Positions 6,259 to 7,495 of a stretch of 7,495 nucleotides of DNA are shown here, one piece after another (the first letter of the stretch is position 1; each line of letters opens with the position of its first letter). Position numbers and translations under genes: made by a program. The notes beneath the pieces were generated by a model, which worked only from the letters and a program-made list of their open reading frames with translations, was not told the origin of the DNA and ran no database searches. The stretch is from the NCBI GenBank assembly GCA_015491015.1, contig WFWQ01000061.1:1-7495 (forward strand), in the 5' to 3' direction. This DNA is from Patescibacteria group bacterium. Its GTDB lineage: Bacteria > Patescibacteriota > Minisyncoccia > Minisyncoccales > S141-161.

Positions 6259-7161
6259 TCAAGATTGTGTTTTTCTTAAGTAAATTTCTGTTAATATTGG
6301 GCCGACAAAAAAGAGGGAAGAGTAAGTTCCAACCAATATCCCAAAAATTAGCACTAAAGAAAAATTAAATAAGCTTTTAGCTCCATAAAATAACAAAGAA
6401 AGCAAAACTAATTGGGTGGTGAAAGTAGTACTTATAGATCTTCCTAAAACTTGGTTTAAAGAAGAATTAACTAATTCTGGAAAAGGTAAAGCTTTACTGG
6501 TTTTAGTAAGGTTTTCTCTTATTCGATCTAAGATAACTACAGTGTCGTTAACCGAATATCCTGCAATAGTTAAAATTGCTACTAAAATTGGGATTGTAAA
6601 TTGGATGGAAAACTTATATCCTACGAAGCTAAGAAATCCTAAAGTTATTAAAATATCGTGAGCTAAAGCTATTACGGTTAAAGCTCCATACACCCAAGAT
6701 TTAAATGGCCATTTTAGATCTCTAAAGGTTAAAGCTACATAGATTAATATCGCAATTAAAGAAAGAAAGATTAAAATCAAAGCTTTTTCTCTTAACTCTT
6801 TTCCGATAATAGGGCCTATTTGTTCTAATCTTAGCAAATCAAATTGAAAGCCTCTATCTCGAAGTTTGTTTAAGAAATCTTTTTGAGTTTGTTCTTGAAA
6901 AGATTGAAACTTAATTGAAACTGTCTTTTCCTTAGAGTTATATTGCAAGATAGGATTTGAGATTTTGCTCTCTTTTAAAATTTTTTGAAGTTCTTGAGAA
7001 GAAGGCACTTTAGAAATAAACTTTAGTTCAATTAAAGTTCCTCCGGTAAATTCTATTCCTAAGTTAAGTTTAAAAATAATCAACATTAACAAAGAAGCAA
7101 ACAGCAAAATTCCAGAAAAAAGAAAGTAAACTTTCCTGTATTTTATAAATTGAATTTCCAT
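6259..7161 (-). CDS. secF: Protein translocase subunit SecF
   Basis: This 300-residue inner-membrane protein works with SecD in the SecDF complex, which uses the proton gradient to help SecYEG pull exported proteins across the membrane. Family signatures are complete: a first membrane segment (about 11-31), GIEFTGGTLIEL (35-46), an extracytoplasmic domain (about 47-122), LEQIGPIIGKELREKAL (112-128), then five further hydrophobic segments, with AHDILITLGF (167-176) and GYSVNDTVVILDRIRENL (201-218), the latter carrying the conserved Asp/Arg motif. The length is normal and nothing appears truncated. The ATG at 7161 follows the secD stop after a single base, so translation is probably coupled. 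It ends with TGA. A 7-base tandem duplication (TCAAGAT twice, 6252-6265) spans the stop and the following promoter -35 box. No clear intrinsic terminator follows. Confidence 0.96.
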   Translation of the reverse strand: MEIQFIKYRKVYFLFSGILLFASLLMLIIFKLNLGIEFTGGTLIELKFISKVPSSQELQKILKESKISNPILQYNSKEKTVSIKFQSFQEQTQKDFLNKLRDRGFQFDLLRLEQIGPIIGKELREKALILIFLSLIAILIYVALTFRDLKWPFKSWVYGALTVIALAHDILITLGFLSFVGYKFSIQFTIPILVAILTIAGYSVNDTVVILDRIRENLTKTSKALPFPELVNSSLNQVLGRSISTTFTTQLVLLSLLFYGAKSLFNFSLVLIFGILVGTYSSLFFVGPILTEIYLRKTQS

Positions 7162-7162
7162 T

Positions 7163-7495
7163 TTAAATTATTATTCTTTTAAGCTTAGCCAAAGGAGTAA
7201 GGCTAATTAAAGTTAGCAATAACTTGGTAACTACAAAAGCAGTAAAAATATTAACTCCAAGACCTAAAGCTAAAGTTAATCCAAATCCTTGAACAAATCC
7301 ACTTCCCAAAAAGAACAAGATCAAAGCTACCGCAATAGTGGTGATATTTCCATCTCTTATAGCTGGCCAAGCTCTTTGAAAAGCAGGAGCTATAGCAAAA
7401 GATAAGTTTTTAACTTCTTTTAACTCTTCTTTTAATCTCGAACCTATTAAGATGTTAGCATCAATCGCCATTCCTAAAGACAAGATAAATCCTCC
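7163..7495 (-). CDS. secD: Protein translocase subunit SecD, C-terminal end only
   Basis: The frame stays open to the right edge, so only the last 110 residues are visible and the true start lies outside; a TTG at 7481-7483 is an internal Leu codon (GGFILSLGMAID), not a start. The visible part is the end of the SecD membrane domain: GMAIDANILIGSRLKEEL matches the family's GMAVDANVLIFERIREEL. It is followed by AFQRAWPAIRDGNITT, which matches the conserved segment before the next membrane helix, and two hydrophobic stretches including LILFFLGSGFVQGFGLTLALGLG. Within the first motif the usual Phe-Glu is Gly-Ser. SecD partners SecF, encoded one base downstream, in driving late steps of Sec-dependent export. 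It ends with TAA. Confidence 0.93.
   Translation of the reverse strand, partial: GGFILSLGMAIDANILIGSRLKEELKEVKNLSFAIAPAFQRAWPAIRDGNITTIAVALILFFLGSGFVQGFGLTLALGLGVNIFTAFVVTKLLLTLISLTPLAKLKRIII

Noticed and set aside
7481..7483. TTG as the start of a short membrane protein of 106 residues
   Set aside because: The frame is open to the edge and the preceding GGFI residues continue the SecD family alignment, so this is a truncated secD.
1..7495. CRISPR array, tRNA, insertion sequence or prophage remnant
   Set aside because: No regularly spaced repeats, cloverleaf-like segments, transposase motifs or terminal repeats were seen; genes cover nearly the whole window.

Overview
The window is a compact, AT-rich bacterial segment with every gene on the minus strand. 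It most resembles a Candidate Phyla Radiation / Patescibacteria genome, probably Parcubacteria-like. This inference rests on three things: a membrane protein plus TraG/VirD4-like ATPase pair of a type I associate with that group, a sigma-region-4/HARE-HTH regulator, and very tight gene packing with weak ribosome binding sites. TGA ends pgk and secF exactly where those families normally end, so the standard bacterial code applies and the Gracilibacteria/SR1 code (TGA = Gly) does not. No rRNA or other marker is present to fix the lineage.

Layout in transcription order, from high to low coordinates: the 3' end of secD (cut by the right edge) and secF form the end of one operon. A 71-bp gap then carries a very good sigma-70-type promoter (6227-6255). 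Downstream lie five genes with gaps of 14, 12 and 3 bp and finally an 11-bp overlap: a sigma-region-4/HARE-HTH regulator (5180-6187), a Trp-rich membrane-anchored protein (3846-5165), a TraG/VirD4-like ATPase with a C-terminal zinc ribbon (2217-3833), phosphoglycerate kinase (1056-2213), and a RecJ-like DHH phosphoesterase cut by the left edge (1-1066). The second group looks like one transcription unit. No stretch above 300 bp lacks a gene.

How the parts may fit together: SecD/SecF support protein export. The membrane protein and the soluble ATPase look like two halves of one membrane-bound DNA- or protein-translocating machine related to type IV secretion/conjugation. The regulator at the head of the operon may bind promoter DNA or RNA polymerase. 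pgk (glycolysis) and the DHH nuclease (DNA repair or recombination) seem to be passengers in a mixed-function operon. The points most worth a second look are the regulator's architecture and position, the split ATPase system with its zinc ribbon, and the PGK whose usually invariant substrate-site residues are changed at four positions. No CRISPR array, tRNA, insertion sequence or wholly new system was seen.
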